From: Mactromeris polynyma
Taxonomy: Eukaryota > Mollusca > Bivalvia > Venerida > Mactridae
Assembly (NCBI GenBank): GCA_032209605.1
Contig: JASFXZ010000040.1
Location: 2,604,001 to 2,668,000, forward strand
DNA length: 64,000 nucleotides
Direction of reading: 5' to 3'
A program made the position numbers and the translations under genes. The notes below the pieces were generated by a model. It had not been told where the DNA came from and searched no databases. It was given only the letters and a program-made list of their open reading frames with translations. This document shows, piece after piece, positions 34,301 to 46,377 of the stretch. Every line of letters begins with the position of its first letter. Positions within the stretch are counted from its first letter, which is position 1.

Positions 34301-37300
34301 CCCCCGATTTCAAAATGGTGGATATTCGGCAGCCATTTTGACATCAGGGGATATAAATCATGTCTAAAATTGCATCCATTTTGTAATAAAGGGACATTAC
34401 TCTCATTCATAATAGCGGCCATTTTTAAGCAGGATGCATAACTCTACCTTGCTTGGCGACCATTCGAAACAAGAGTAGCCTCCCTTCTTTCAAAATGGTG
34501 GAAATTTACAGCACGGATTACCTCCCCTGAGTTCAAAATGGTTGATATTCCATTTTGACATCAAGGGACATAAATCATGTCTAAAATTGCATCCATTTTG
34601 TAATAAAGGGACATTACTCTCATTCATTATAGCGGCCATTTTTAAGCAGGATGCATAACTCTACCTTGCTTGGCGACCATTTGAAACAAGAGTAGCCTCC
34701 CTTCTTTCAAAATGGTGGAAATTTACAGCACGGATTACTTCCCCCGATTTCAAAATGGTTGATATTCCGCGAAAATGGCAGCCATTTTGACATCAGGGGA
34801 CATAAATCATGTCTAAAATTGCATCCATTTTGTAATAAAGGGACATTACTCTCATTCATAATAGCGGCCATTTTTAAGCAGGATGCATAACTCTACCTTG
34901 CTTGGCGACCATTCGAAATAAGAGTAGCCTCCCTTCTTTCAAAATGGTGGAAATGTACAGCACGGATTACTTCCCCTGATTTCAAAATGGTTGATATTCC
35001 GCGATAATGGCAGCCATTTTGACATCAAGGGACATAAATCATGTCTAAAATTGAATCCATTTTGTAATTAATGGACATTACTCTCATTCATTATAGCGGC
35101 CATTTTAAGCAGGGGGCATAACTGTACCTTTTAGGCGACCATTCAAAACAAGAGTAGCCTCCCTTCTTTCAAAATGGTGGAAATTTACAGCACGGATTAC
35201 TTCCCCCGATTTCAAAATGGTTGATATTCCGCGAAAATGGCAGCCATTTTGACATCAGGGGACATAAATCATGTCTAAAATTGTATCCATTTTGCAATAA
35301 AGGGACATTACTCTCATTCATAATAGCGGCCATTTCTGAGCAGGATGCATAAATCTACCTTGCTTGACGACCATTCGAAACAAGAGTAGCCTCCCTTCTT
35401 TCAAAATGATGGAAATTTACAGCACGGATTACTTCCCCTGATTTCAAAATGGTTGATATTCGGCATCCATTTTGACATCAGGGGACATAAATCATGTCTA
35501 AAATTGTATCCATTTTGCAATAAAGGGACATTACTCTCATTCATAATAGCGGCCATTTTTAAGCAGGATGCATAACTCTACCTTGCTTGGCGACCATTCG
35601 AAACAAGAGTAGCCTCCCTTCTTTCAAAATGGTGGAAATTTACAGCACGGATTACTTACCCTGATTTCAAAATGGTTGATATTCCGCGAAAATGGCAGCC
35701 ATTTTGACATCAGGGGACATAAATCATGTCTAAAATTGTATCCATTTTGCAATAAAGGGACATTACTCTCATTCATAATAGCGGCCATTTCTGAGCAGGA
35801 TGCATAAATCTACCTTGCTTGACGACCATTCGAAACAAGAGTAGCCTCCCTTCTTTCAAAATGGTGGAAATTTACAGCACGGATTACTTCCCCTGATTTC
35901 AAAATGGTTGATATTCGGCATCCATTTTGACATCAGGGGACATAAATCATGTCTAAAATTGCATCCATTTTGTAATAAAGGGACATTACTCTCATTCATT
36001 ATAGCGGCCATTTTAAGAAAGGGGCATAACTGTACCTTTTAGCCGACCATTCAAAACAAAGAGTAACCTCCCTTCTTTCAAAATGGCGGAAATTTACAGC
36101 ATGGATTACCTCCCCTGATTTCAAAATGGTTGATATTCTGCGAAAATTGCAGCCATTTTGACATCAAGGGACATAAATCATGTCTAAAATTGCATCCATT
36201 TTGTAATAAAGGGACATTACTCTCATTCATTATTGCGGCCATTTTAAGCAGGGGGCATAACTGTACCTTTTAGGCGACCATTCAAAACAAGAGTAGCCTC
36301 CCTTCTTTCAAAATGGTGGAAATTTACAGCACGGATTACTTCCCCCGATTTCAAAATGGTTGATATTCCGCGAAAATGGCAGCCATTTTGCCATCTGGGG
36401 ACATAAATCATGTATAAAATTGCATCCATTTTGTAATAAAGGGACATTACTCTCATTCATAATAGCGGCCATTTTTAAGCAGGATGCATAACTCTACCTT
36501 GCTTGGCGACCATTTGAAACAAGAGTAGCCTCCCTTCTTTCAAAATGGTGGAAATTTACAGCACGGATTACCTCCCCTGATTTCAAAATGGTTGATATTC
36601 CATTTTGACATCAAGGGACATAAATCATGTCTAAAATTGCATCCATTTTGTAATAAAGGGACATTACTCTCATTCATTATTGCGGCCATTTTTAAGCAGG
36701 ATGCATAACTCTACCTTGCTTGGCGACCACTCGAAACAAGAGTAGCCTCCCTTCTTTCAAAATGGTGGAAATGTACAGCACGGATTACTTCCCCTGATTT
36801 CAAAATGGTTGATATTCCGCGATAATGGCAGCCATTTTGACATCAAGGGACATAAATCATGTCTAAAATTGCATCCATTTTGTAATTAATGGACATTACT
36901 CTCATTCATTATAGTGGCCATTTTAAGCAGGGGGCATAACTGTACCTTTTAGGCGACCATTCAAAACAAGAGTAGCCTCCCTTCTTTCAAAATGGTGGAA
37001 ATTTACAGCACGGATTACTACCCCGATTTCAAAATGGTTGATATTCCGCGAAAATGGCAGCCATTTTGACATCAGGGGACATAAATCATGTCTAAAATTG
37101 TATCCATTTTGCAATAAAGGGACATTACTCTCATTCATAATAGCGGCCATTTCTGAGCAGGATGCATAAATCTACCTTGCTTGACGACCATTTGAAACAA
37201 GAGTAGCCTCCCTTCTTTCAAAATGATGGAAATTTACAGCACGGATTACTTCCCCTGATTTCAAAATGGTTGATATTCGGCATCCATTTTGACATCAGGG

Positions 37301-38340
37301 GACATAAATCATGTCTAAAATTGTATCCATTTTGCAATAAAGGGACATTACTCTCATTCATAATAGCGGCCATTTCTGAGCAGGATGCATAAATCTACCT
37401 TGCTTGACGACCATTCGAAACAAGAGTAGCCTCCCTTCTTTCAAAATGATGGAAATTTACAGCACGGATAACTTCCCCTGATTTCAAAATGGTTGATTTT
37501 CGGCATCCATTTTGACATCAGGGGACATAAATCATGTCTAAAATTGCATCCATTTTGTAATAAAGGGACATTACTCTCATTCATAATAGCGGCCATTTTT
37601 AAGCAGGATGCATAACTCTACCTTGCTTGGCGACCATTTGAAACAAGAGTAGCCTCCCTTCTTTCAAAATGGTGGAAATTTACAGCACGGATTACTTCCC
37701 CCGATTTCAAAATGGTTGATATTCCGCGAAATGGCAGCCATTTTGTCATCAGGGGACATAAATCATGTCTAAAATTGCATCCATTTTGTAATAAAGGGAC
37801 ATTACTCTCATTCATAATAGCGTCCATTTTTAAGCAGGATGCATAACTCTACCTTGCTTGGCGACCATTTGAAACAAGAGTAGCCTCCCTTCTTTCAAAA
37901 TGGTGTAAATTTACCGCACGGATTACCTCCCCTGATTTCAAAATGGTTGATATTCCATTTTGACATCAAGGGACATAAATCATGTCTAAAATTGCATCCA
38001 TTTTGTAATGAAGGACATTACTCTCATTCATTATAGCGGCCATTTTAAGCAGGGGGCATAACTGTACCTTTTCGGCGACCATTCAAAACAAGAGTAGCCT
38101 CCCTTCTTTCAAAATGGTGGAAATTAACGGCATGGATTACTTCCCCCGATTTCAAAATGGTTGATATTCCGCGAAAATGGCAGCCTTTTTGACATCAAGG
38201 GACATAAATCATGTCTAAAATTGCAACCATTTTGCAATAAAGGGACATTACTCTCATTCATAATAGCGGCCATTTCTGAGCAGGATGCATAAATCTACCT
38301 TGCTTGACTACCATTCGAAACAAGTGTAGTCTCCCTTCTA
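31319..38340. repeat. 228-bp satellite array, about 30 units
   Basis: Units are mostly 221-232 bp; the shorter class lacks about 10 bases at CCGCGAAAATGGCAG, where CGGC is found instead. Subfamilies differ at TTTTTAAGCAGGATG versus TTTTAAGCAGGGGGC and at TTTGTAATAAAG versus TTTGCAATAAAG. A five-unit block (about 31625-32760) is repeated almost without change 1,136 bases downstream, so there is higher-order structure. Each unit holds five to seven CCATTTT/AAAATGG motifs, some forming the palindrome AAAATGGCAGCCATTTT. All open frames here are repeat artefacts. The last unit decays at about 38340. Confidence 0.95.
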
Positions 38341-39167
38341 CACTGTTTAAAATGTGGCAGAACTTCATAGGCGAGTTAGCCCCTTTGACAACTGGGGACA
38401 TAAGTCTAGCCCTACTTGGCCACCAATACTTGACAATCCATGTATTATCCAATGGCTGCTTTATTTAATCAATGGCAGGCCTTGGTAGTCTTTTGTAACT
38501 TGCAACTGACTATCATACTTAACTGCTGTCATCAACTGTGGGTCAATACTTTCTATCATAGAATAAGCCATGTGATCGGTAAAAACTCTTCATCTTATGA
38601 TGAAGAAAACCAATTAATGGTTTGTATTTGATCTATCAAAAATGTGAACTAAAACCCAAAGATGGTGGAGCAGTTAAGAGAATAGAACAGTCATGGATGT
38701 CAGTGGGTGGTTATACTAGTAGTAAGTAGATAGCAATAAGTAAGACCAACAAGATGCAACAAACTATATCTGGTCACTTCTACGGACCATGGTCCTTTAT
38801 GGACAAATTAAACATAATATACAAGATTTCACAATGGAAAGTACATAAATTGTCTATTTTCTAACACAACAGTCTTCTGGTCCATGTTGAAACATAACAT
38901 TCATGTCTAATATGTCACTTTTTGTTATTTAATAACGTTCAAAAATAAACCATTCATTCTGGACAACCATTCATTCTGAACAACCATTCATTGACGGGAC
39001 AAATGCACCAATTTGATGAAGTTGTTTGATGAGACTCATTCTATACCTGAAATATAAAAAAATATGTTCTTAAAACTTTTTTATCAAAATTAGTCCACTT
39101 TCATGTCTCAATTTTGTCACAATTAACACAGCTATATCGAAAATATCCTCAAATAACAAAGTGGGTA
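38341..39167. other. intergenic DNA with a possible minus-strand terminal exon
   Basis: Mostly featureless AT-rich DNA. CAACCATTCATT is repeated three times at 38950-38992 within the candidate exon described next. Confidence 0.4.
38971..39046 (-). CDS. candidate terminal coding exon on the minus strand
   Basis: Read on the minus strand, a good acceptor (TTATATTTCAG) at 39047-39057 is followed by an open stretch encoding YRMSLIKQLHQIGAFVPS and a stop at 38971-38973. Its entry phase fits the exit phase of the candidate exon at 46294-46377. I do not recognise the protein. The short length makes chance plausible. Confidence 0.25.
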
Positions 39168-39341
39168 GGGTTAGGACCTTGTTTATTTGACAATCTTCTG
39201 TCCAAATACTAGGTATAATTGGAAATAAATATCAGGTCCTAATGTATCTTCTTATGCACGTCAAATTGAAATGGGCTATTTGAAACCAAGTATTACTTAA
39301 AGTTTTGAACCCGATGAATTTGAATGAATGAGGTCCGACTG
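39168..39341. mobile_element. pogo/Tigger-like MITE, copy 2
   Basis: TA flanks both ends (39166-39167 and 39342-39343). The complemented right end reads CAGTCGGACCTCATTCATTC; the left end is diverged (GGGTTAGGACCTTGTTTA). The internal block ATATCAGGTCCTAATGTATC matches the element at 17398-17534. Confidence 0.65.
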
Positions 39342-42216
39342 TAAATTACTATAGCTGTATTTAATTGCTAATTGTATAAGTATCATGAGAAAAGCAAAAT
39401 GAGCCAAGTCATTGTTGATGCTAAGGCATGATGGGAAAATATGTCTGCTTATTAAAATGCAAGAAACAACCTAGTACAATTATCATTCAAGACAAAATCC
39501 AACATTTTTCATCAAAACAACTATAGTTTGGTGATAATATTTAGCTACTTAAATGTCTAACTGACAGACTTGACTTTAATGAATATCTTTCAAATAAATT
39601 TTGGAAATTCATTAGTGAACTCAAAGGGGTTCAAACCTATGACCCCTATGACGTCAGCACCTAGCACTGAAGAAACTGCAACCATACCCACTTATGCCAC
39701 CGAAGAAACCTCAAAAACGGTTATTCAAATGACGCTGATATGGTTGTCGTTAGTTCAGTACATGGTATATACGGTGTGTGTGACATCTTGAGATAATTTT
39801 CAGCTACTATTTTACTATAACTATTTTATAGAGAATACATTGTATGTTAATAATTTAAGTTATAAAAGTGATGGCAAATCATCAATATACATTGTACATT
39901 ACCTCTGACTGTGTCAATGGCATTAGTGTCTACATAGACTGAACTCAAAGGACATTTACAAAAGAACTCATCAAGAATGACTACATGATTACGCGAAACT
40001 GCAAATGTCAGTATATGTACCAACTGTGTGTTAATCTACTAATGCAATAAATGTTTGTATTCTCCTTCGATAAACTGTTCGGAGGATTTTCCGGTTAACT
40101 GGTTTACAAATAACTGATTATTCCCATCCCTAATTATTCTACTTCATGTATTTACTTTTTAAAGTAAGTCAGTCAATATTTTGGTTAATTAAGCCCCAGT
40201 TATTTTTTACTGTAATCTCAGTGGCAAAGAATTTATCAAATTTTGTGTTAATTTTCTCTATTATTATTTTTCCCCATCATTTTGTACAAGAAAAATTCTG
40301 ATAATAAACTTATTTCTGTATTTTTAGCTTTTGCTTTAATTTTAGTGTGAATCTGCAATCCATCAATGCCCACTGCCAGAGATTATAAACTTGAGATCAG
40401 TTGCTGTACTCAAAGCTTCTTTTAAGTCACAACTTATTTTGTCAAATACTGGTAGATATTTTGTTAAATGTTTCAGTAACTTTTTAGGTTATGTAATATG
40501 GCAATTACTGCATGATCAATTATAATACAACAGAATTAATCTAAGAAAACACACAAAACAAGATTTGAAATCAATCTCAAGAATTATAACCTCGGACAAA
40601 GGAGTTCATTTGAAATATTTCACTATTATTTGTCACAAATTTGATACTCCTGACCCTGATTTCTCGAGAATACTCAAATATACTAAAATACGAAGTTTAA
40701 AATATCAGGAAATTTAATAATTTACTAATAATTGTATTCATCAATATTTTTGTATGAACAATTAATTTTATCACAATGCCATGATATTATATTTTTGTTA
40801 CAATGTGCATTTAATTTTATAAAATTATTCAATTGAAACTCTACAGGACATAAAGTGGTAAATGTATGTTGATATTATTTATTATTGTGAAATTATTAAA
40901 ATGTGGAATCTGAATATATGTTTTTAAATATAAAATAAATTTATTCAACTTCGAAGTGTTTGTTCGCTTTGTGATATTATATTATTAAATATGTGCAATG
41001 TCTTACTTTGGATTTTGGTTTTCAAGAACATGCATATTGAATGCCAAAGGTTTTGTAAAATAGTTTGATAGTCCAAAATATTTTAATGATGCTAAACTTA
41101 ATTATGATTCATTCGGTAACTGATTAAAAAATCCAATTCATAAAGGGACATACATCTGCACAGAAATCCACATTTTGTTCTATAACATTTTCTACTATTT
41201 TTTTCCCCATTTTTTTTATTTTCACTGGCCTATATGATACAGAAAATCAATTGTCAATGTTCAGATTTCTTCAGATTAAGATGTGCTTAATTAGTGAGGT
41301 GTGATAGTTTTCACCTGAATGCATCAAATGAAAGAAAAATATGATATTCATTCTTTGATGGTATGTCTTCATTTGGCTACAAAAACCAAAACCAGTTATA
41401 ATTCCACAATTTTGTGAAATACTGGCAGACTTAAATACCAACCCAAGTATTTCAAACTTTTGATGTTCAGAATACAATTCTTTCATTTATTAATTCACTT
41501 CACAATTATTCAATGTTCTGAAGTTTTGTTGACCGACTGACCTACTGACTGGCTATGGAAAGTACCGGTATACCAGTAAGTATTAATGATTCAAAAGGAA
41601 TAGTTTGCTCTACATTTCATAAGGCTTTTGCTTAGTATTTGGTATATTCTACTGCCCATGTTTTATTCTGACAACATCATGAAGTTAATTTAACATACTG
41701 TGATATTATTAAAGTGGCATTACAAATTGTATGTAAATTAATGTATTTAACATAACTTTTGTCAGGAATTTAGTATGGAATGATATTCTTGTCAATGAAA
41801 ATATTTTTTATTTTGCTGAATTTGTCATAATTTGCAATAAACTAGCCATTTAACTTCCAACTCGTAATAAAATATTCGTTTTTGGTAAAAAAAGTATAAG
41901 TATTTGACCTTAGAAAGCCTGTTTTCTTTGAAGTGATGTCTAATGTTGGAAAATGTTCATGAATGATCTTGAACAGAATGCAAGTTGTCTCCCTTTAATC
42001 AATTATTTGACATTTTGTTCAATATTTTGTATTACCTTATTCCGTAAATCAACATGCAGCAACAACACAACCAAGTACACATACATGGCTTTGTGTAACA
42101 CTACATGGAACACCATTGTCTTTTGATCCTGAAAATGAAATCACAGATAAATAAGTTTGTGTCAACTAAAAAAAAAGTTTGAAACTTTACTGAACCACTT
42201 CATATAAAACTTTTTA
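39342..42216. other. intergenic DNA
   Basis: No gene is supported. Open frames at 39570-39791 (+) and 41271-41486 (-) lack motifs. The region 40248-40488 (-) has a protein-like frame, listed separately. A possible 93-base minus-strand exon (42036-42128) is weak because its phase does not join the other candidates. Confidence 0.4.
40248..40488 (-). pseudogene. unrecognised protein-like remnant
   Basis: On the minus strand, about 40 codons starting at 40488 look protein-like (KHLTKYLPVFDKISCDLKEA and beyond). After one frameshift near 40365 another 35 codons continue (DGLQIHTKIKAKAK, then SLLSEFFLYKMMGK). There is no start codon, and a stop lies immediately upstream. I know no matching family. 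It could be a transposon gene relic or chance in AT-rich DNA. Confidence 0.25.
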
Positions 42217-42700
42217 TAGGGGTGTCATGTTACGTCTATAGTGTACCATGATATATTGCAATACTTTAGCAGTGCATTGCAATATGTACCATGATATATT
42301 GTTTCATTAACCTCATCTATGACTGTAGATTTTTTTCTTACTTTAACAATTTTATTTAACTTCAAGCTCATCAAATGCATTAAATAAATTCAAAAATAAA
42401 TATGCATAAACCAGAACAAAACAATTATAAATATCATTTAAATTTTTGATTAAATAGGAGTTTTTCATGATGACTAGAAACTTAACAGTAGTGTATTACT
42501 CTTATTTCAGGTTATTACTAATACAAACAATTTATTAGATTTTCAATACTTAAAGTATTTAGCCAGTAGTATCTGACTGAAAGCAAAAAGCAAATTTCAT
42601 ACGCCACTGGTACGTTTATTACATATCATGGTACAATTCAGTTTGGCTGCTTATTGCAATACAATGTATACAGATATAGCAGTATATCGTGACACCCCTA
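42217..42700. mobile_element. 484-bp MITE with hAT-like termini
   Basis: The ends are TAGGGGTGTCATG and, complemented, TAGGGGTGTCACG, followed by further inverted similarity around GTATTGCAATA. This TAGGGGTGTCA form is common in hAT elements. No 8-bp target duplication is visible (flanks ACTTTTTA and TTACATCA), so the assignment is tentative. Confidence 0.55.
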
Positions 42701-42871
42701 TTACATCAAGTGGTGTCTTGACCTTGCAGTCACTGCAACCTACACTATGAGTGGTAGAAGAGGTCAACCAAATTTGAAAGTTTAACTGACATCGCTTATT
42801 GTTTTAATACTTTACATCATTAAGATTTAAATCAATAAATCAGCATATTGTTCATTTTATATCTGACAAAT

Positions 42872-43093
42872 AACAATTGAGCACCGCTGTACGATTTCCA
42901 ACCTCTTCTTTAAGGGACGTCATTTCCAGATAACGTCACATGTGACGACACCATGTACTGACAGTAAGCACTATTTGCCCCATATGAAACTATAATGAAA
43001 ACGAAGTGACCATATGGAGTCACATGTTGTGTTTTCTTGAAAAGACGTCACTTACAGAAGAGGTTGTAAATCCCACAGCAGCGCTCAATTGTT
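42872..43093. mobile_element. 222-bp foldback element, copy 1
   Basis: The left arm starts AACAATTGAGC and continues through ACGATTTCCAACCTCTTCT; the right arm, complemented, starts AACAATTGAGC and continues to ACAACCTCTTCTGTAAGTGA. The arms are about 70 bp. The central part (CATATGGAGTCA, TTTGCCCCATATG) occurs inverted in copy 2. Confidence 0.75.
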
Positions 43094-43192
43094 AATGCCA
43101 GTCATTGACTTTAATGGCGCGCCACCATAGGACGTCGCCTTGCGTCTTTTTTTATTGTTGTTTGATGATTAACAGACATTGATGTCACTTTA

Positions 43193-43442
43193 TATATGAG
43201 CCCCCTATACGATTTCCAACCTCTTCTGTAAGTGACATCATTTCCAGAAAACGTCACAAGTGATGTCACTATTTGTGAGCAGGAAACAATGTTTACTCCA
43301 TATGGTCACTTCATTTTCATTATAGTTCCATATGGGGCAAATATTGCTTACTGTCAGTATAAGGTGATGTCACATGTGACGTTTTCTGAAAATGACGTCA
43401 CTTATAGAAGAGGTTTGAAATTGTACAGCGTTGCTTATATGT
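43193..43442. mobile_element. 250-bp foldback element, copy 2
   Basis: Same family as 42872-43093, with arms through CCAACCTCTTCTGTAAGTGA. The central segment lies in the opposite orientation to copy 1. It contains a perfect CRE (TGACGTCA) near 43393 and CACATGTGACG. The open frame across it is a by-product. Confidence 0.75.
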
Positions 43443-43674
43443 TGTTGTTTAAATGCTGAGCTTGAATTTATTAAATTGCTTTAGTGATTTTGAATGATGC
43501 ACCATAGTGGGTGCAACATTTTTAGTTACTGTTAACGGTGTTATTTATATCATATATTACATTAAAGTTTCATATAAGTCATCTTAATAATATACAATAT
43601 AGTAACTACAAGAATGCGGTTTGTGTGTAAATCTAGATCCATCTATTATTAGTTACAATTTCATAGAATTACAC
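43443..43674. other. short intergenic interval
   Basis: AT-rich, nothing recognisable. Confidence 0.4.
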
Positions 43675-44282
43675 TTAGCAAAAGTTATAAGTACTCCGAT
43701 TTCATATTTAGGATATTGTAATTAAATATGAATATATCCAATAGAAATTTCACACACAGAAAGACCAATATTATTATCTGTAATGTTTCTACTAATTATC
43801 AGCACAAAATACAGCCGATTGATTGAAATCAAGCCAATTACATAACACTGCACAGAAATAAAAAATCTCAGATTAATTGAATTGGTCATTAACGATTGTG
43901 ACCGCCTTTTGCCTGGACATAATGAATTTACAAATAGATATTATTCTGGGAAATATTTTACACTTCTGACAATATCGCCTGGGGCCTGTTCTGCGGTGAG
44001 GTAACTCACCATGGACAAAAAAAATTAAGATTTTGACTGGCAAACATTACCCAGTCAAATGCTCACACAATAATGACCGATTGAGTTAATATGTGACTTT
44101 TCTTTTCTGTGTGGTGGTAATAATTGGCTTGATTTCAATTAATTTGCTATATTTTGCGCTTAAAATTAGTAGGAACATTACAGACAGATTGAACTTTCTG
44201 TGTCTTATATTTCTATTTGATATATTCATATTTAATTGCAATATCCTAAACATGTTATCGGAGTACTTATAACTTTTGCTAA
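43675..44282. mobile_element. 608-bp element with roughly 180-200-bp inverted arms
   Basis: The left arm starts TTAGCAAAAGTTATAAGTAC and the right arm, complemented, starts with the same bases. Similarity continues through AATTAAATATGAATATATC, GTAATGTT and GAAATCAAGCCAATTA. The centre (near 44000) holds the hairpin GGTGAG-GTAA-CTCACC. It has no coding capacity. The superfamily is unknown. Confidence 0.75.
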
Positions 44283-44610
44283 TTGTTGATTTCAGAGAAT
44301 CGCTTACTATTTAAGCTTAATGCTTAAAGAATAAACAAGATAAAGCGCATTATCGACTTTTTACCTGAAATCCCATACAATAATTATTGTTCAATAGACA
44401 AGTATATATGAATATCCATTTTGCATATTATATAATGTCTATATTTGACAATTGCTGGAGTATAGGACAATGATTTATAGAAAATGTATTATTAGTGCAG
44501 CTGGGATTGTAGTAAAGAAATGTTAAAGTACATGTGAAATTTCTAATGAACTTAAATAGCTTTCAATCCCTAAATGTTATCAACATCTGATCAGTTTATC
44601 TGTTTTTTTA
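44283..44610. other. intergenic DNA
   Basis: AT-rich interval between two foldback elements, nothing recognisable. Confidence 0.4.
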
Positions 44611-45018
44611 TGGTGGCATATTTCTGCCACCAGTAAACTACTAAATCAACTAGATAATTATCTGGTTATCGCCTTGAAGTAACTATAGATAACTACTTAA
44701 TTAACTAAATAATTATGTGGTTAACTAGATAAGTACTTAATTAACTAAATAATTATGTGGTTAACTAGATAAGTATCGTGATAAATTTTCATACCAGATA
44801 AATATCTTAACACGAAAAATTGTCTGATAGTGGCCACAACTGCCACCACTTACCCCGTTTAACCCAGTACAGGCAATATATTTTAGCAAAGTCTAGTTAA
44901 TTAAGTTAGCTACATAATTTTTAAGTAACTGTTATGAAGTTAACGCAATAAGTATCTAGTTGACAACATAATTATCTAGTTAATTAAGTAGTTAACTGAT
45001 GGCAGAAATATGCCACCA
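44611..45018. mobile_element. 408-bp MITE with hairpin ends and TA duplication
   Basis: The ends start TGGTGGCATATTTCTGCCA on the left and the same on the right complement, about 35 bp long, flanked by TA (44609-44610 and 45019-45020). Each terminus is itself a hairpin (TGGTGGCA / TGCCACCA). The interior contains a 41-bp direct duplication around TAATTAACTAAATAATTATG (44696-44777). Confidence 0.75.
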
Positions 45019-45296
45019 TAGTTTTTCAATACAAAAATAATTTTACTCCAAAACTTGATCTGGTGTATTACATATTTCAAATGATAATGTATAGAGTATT
45101 AATTACATAGTGACTCTCATGCATCATCAAGTATTCATGTATTGATTAATTTCTTTCATTAATAATTATTTAATTATGGATGACTTTCATTTATTTGTTG
45201 TTTTATTGCAGTTTTGACTTAAAGTCAGTTATCCATGATATTTCAATAGTTTATGATGCACTTCGAGATTTTTTGAACATTATGCAATTTGCTTGT

Positions 45297-45370
45297 ATAT
45301 AACCTGTCTGTGTGCCATATAACCCTAGGTGTTCAAAGCCAAGGGTTATATGAATCACAGACAGGTTATA
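45297..45370. other. 74-nt near-perfect stem-loop
   Basis: TATAACCTGTCTGTG, three bases, CATATAACCCT pairs with the 3' arm AGGGTTATATG, three bases, CACAGACAGGTTATA. One three-base internal bulge and a loop of about 15 bases give pre-miRNA-like geometry. It may equally be a very short MITE, since the arms look terminal-repeat-like. Confidence 0.6.
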
Positions 45371-46293
45371 TTCCCCCAAATACCCTGTCAACAACCTGTA
45401 TAATGAATTTATAATACTGCAAATCCAAATTTTCAGTAGAAGTGTACAACGAGCAAGGTTTTAAGTTTTAGCTTTGAATTTCAAATCTGCATAGATCTAG
45501 TCTAGATCTAATAATTACACATATTTATTATTTTGTTTTATAAAATATTTAGTCTGATTTAGTCATGAATAGAAGATCAATAATTAAAATGTTTTCCTTT
45601 CCAAATATTACAGAAATACTTTCTTTAGATCAAATTTCTTTTATTTCACTGCATATATTGCCTGTATTATTTTCCCCATAATGTCCCTCAATATGTATTG
45701 TTATAAGCACTCGCTGGAGACAAAATTAATTTTCAAGTACCTAATCACATTGATGTTATCGAAATGAACTAAGCTCAAATTAAATTAGGATTTTAACCTT
45801 ACATTTAGATTTTAAGTTAAGTTAGTATTTGGTGTTGCCAATAGCCAAGTGCCTTATTTATTCAGTTGGATTCATTACAATATTTTGAGGGGTGAAAGTA
45901 AAAAAGTCTGTCTGCTGCTACATCTATATGCAATATAGAATGTTATAGACTGAGTATTGCTTTCATCCCTCAATTTATCTATCAGCAGTCACCACAATAA
46001 ATCCTGACTAACAGAGCTAACCTATCACATGTTTTGACATTATCTCCATGTTATTGTATCATACCATACTGAAACTTAAGCACATCTCTGAAGGACAGGC
46101 AGCAAATGAAAAAAAATGTTACCACAGACATTATTGGTCAATCCTGTTATGATTTCATAGAAAGTACTCTAAATATCATTTTAATCTTTACAAACTATAT
46201 AAGACATCAGTATCAATGCTGGTGGGTTAGCTCTTTCATCAGTATTTGTTGTTTATAATTATGTAGAATTCTGTGACCGTTTTATTAACTCAC
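45371..46293. other. intergenic DNA
   Basis: No gene, element or strong repeat seen. Confidence 0.4.
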
Positions 46294-46377
46294 CATGAAA
46301 TGTATCCCAGGATCTCCGCACCAGACATGTTTCTCAACAATGACCAGCAGATACACCAACAATTAATGAATGCAGAC
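46294..46377 (-). CDS. candidate internal exon on the minus strand
   Basis: An 84-base interval is bounded on the minus strand by a good acceptor (CTTTAATTTCAG) and a consensus donor (ATG then GTGAGT). One frame stays open throughout and encodes SAFINCWCICWSLLRN and MSGAEILGYIS. The exit phase matches the exon at 38971-39046. I do not recognise the protein, and no upstream exon was found. Confidence 0.3.

Noticed and set aside
32218..37827. Open frames of 60-90 codons in the 228-bp satellite
   Set aside because: The same peptides recur at the repeat period and follow repeat variants, so they are artefacts.
39570..39791. 73-codon Thr-rich secreted or membrane protein
   Set aside because: Composition is partly low-complexity and there is no signal peptide, motif or splice support.
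41271..41486. 71-codon minus-strand gene
   Set aside because: No motif, no convincing start context, and the sequence looks like a dispersed AT-rich repeat.
42036..42128. 93-base minus-strand exon with acceptor and donor
   Set aside because: Protein-like in one frame, but its phase joins neither candidate neighbour in frame.
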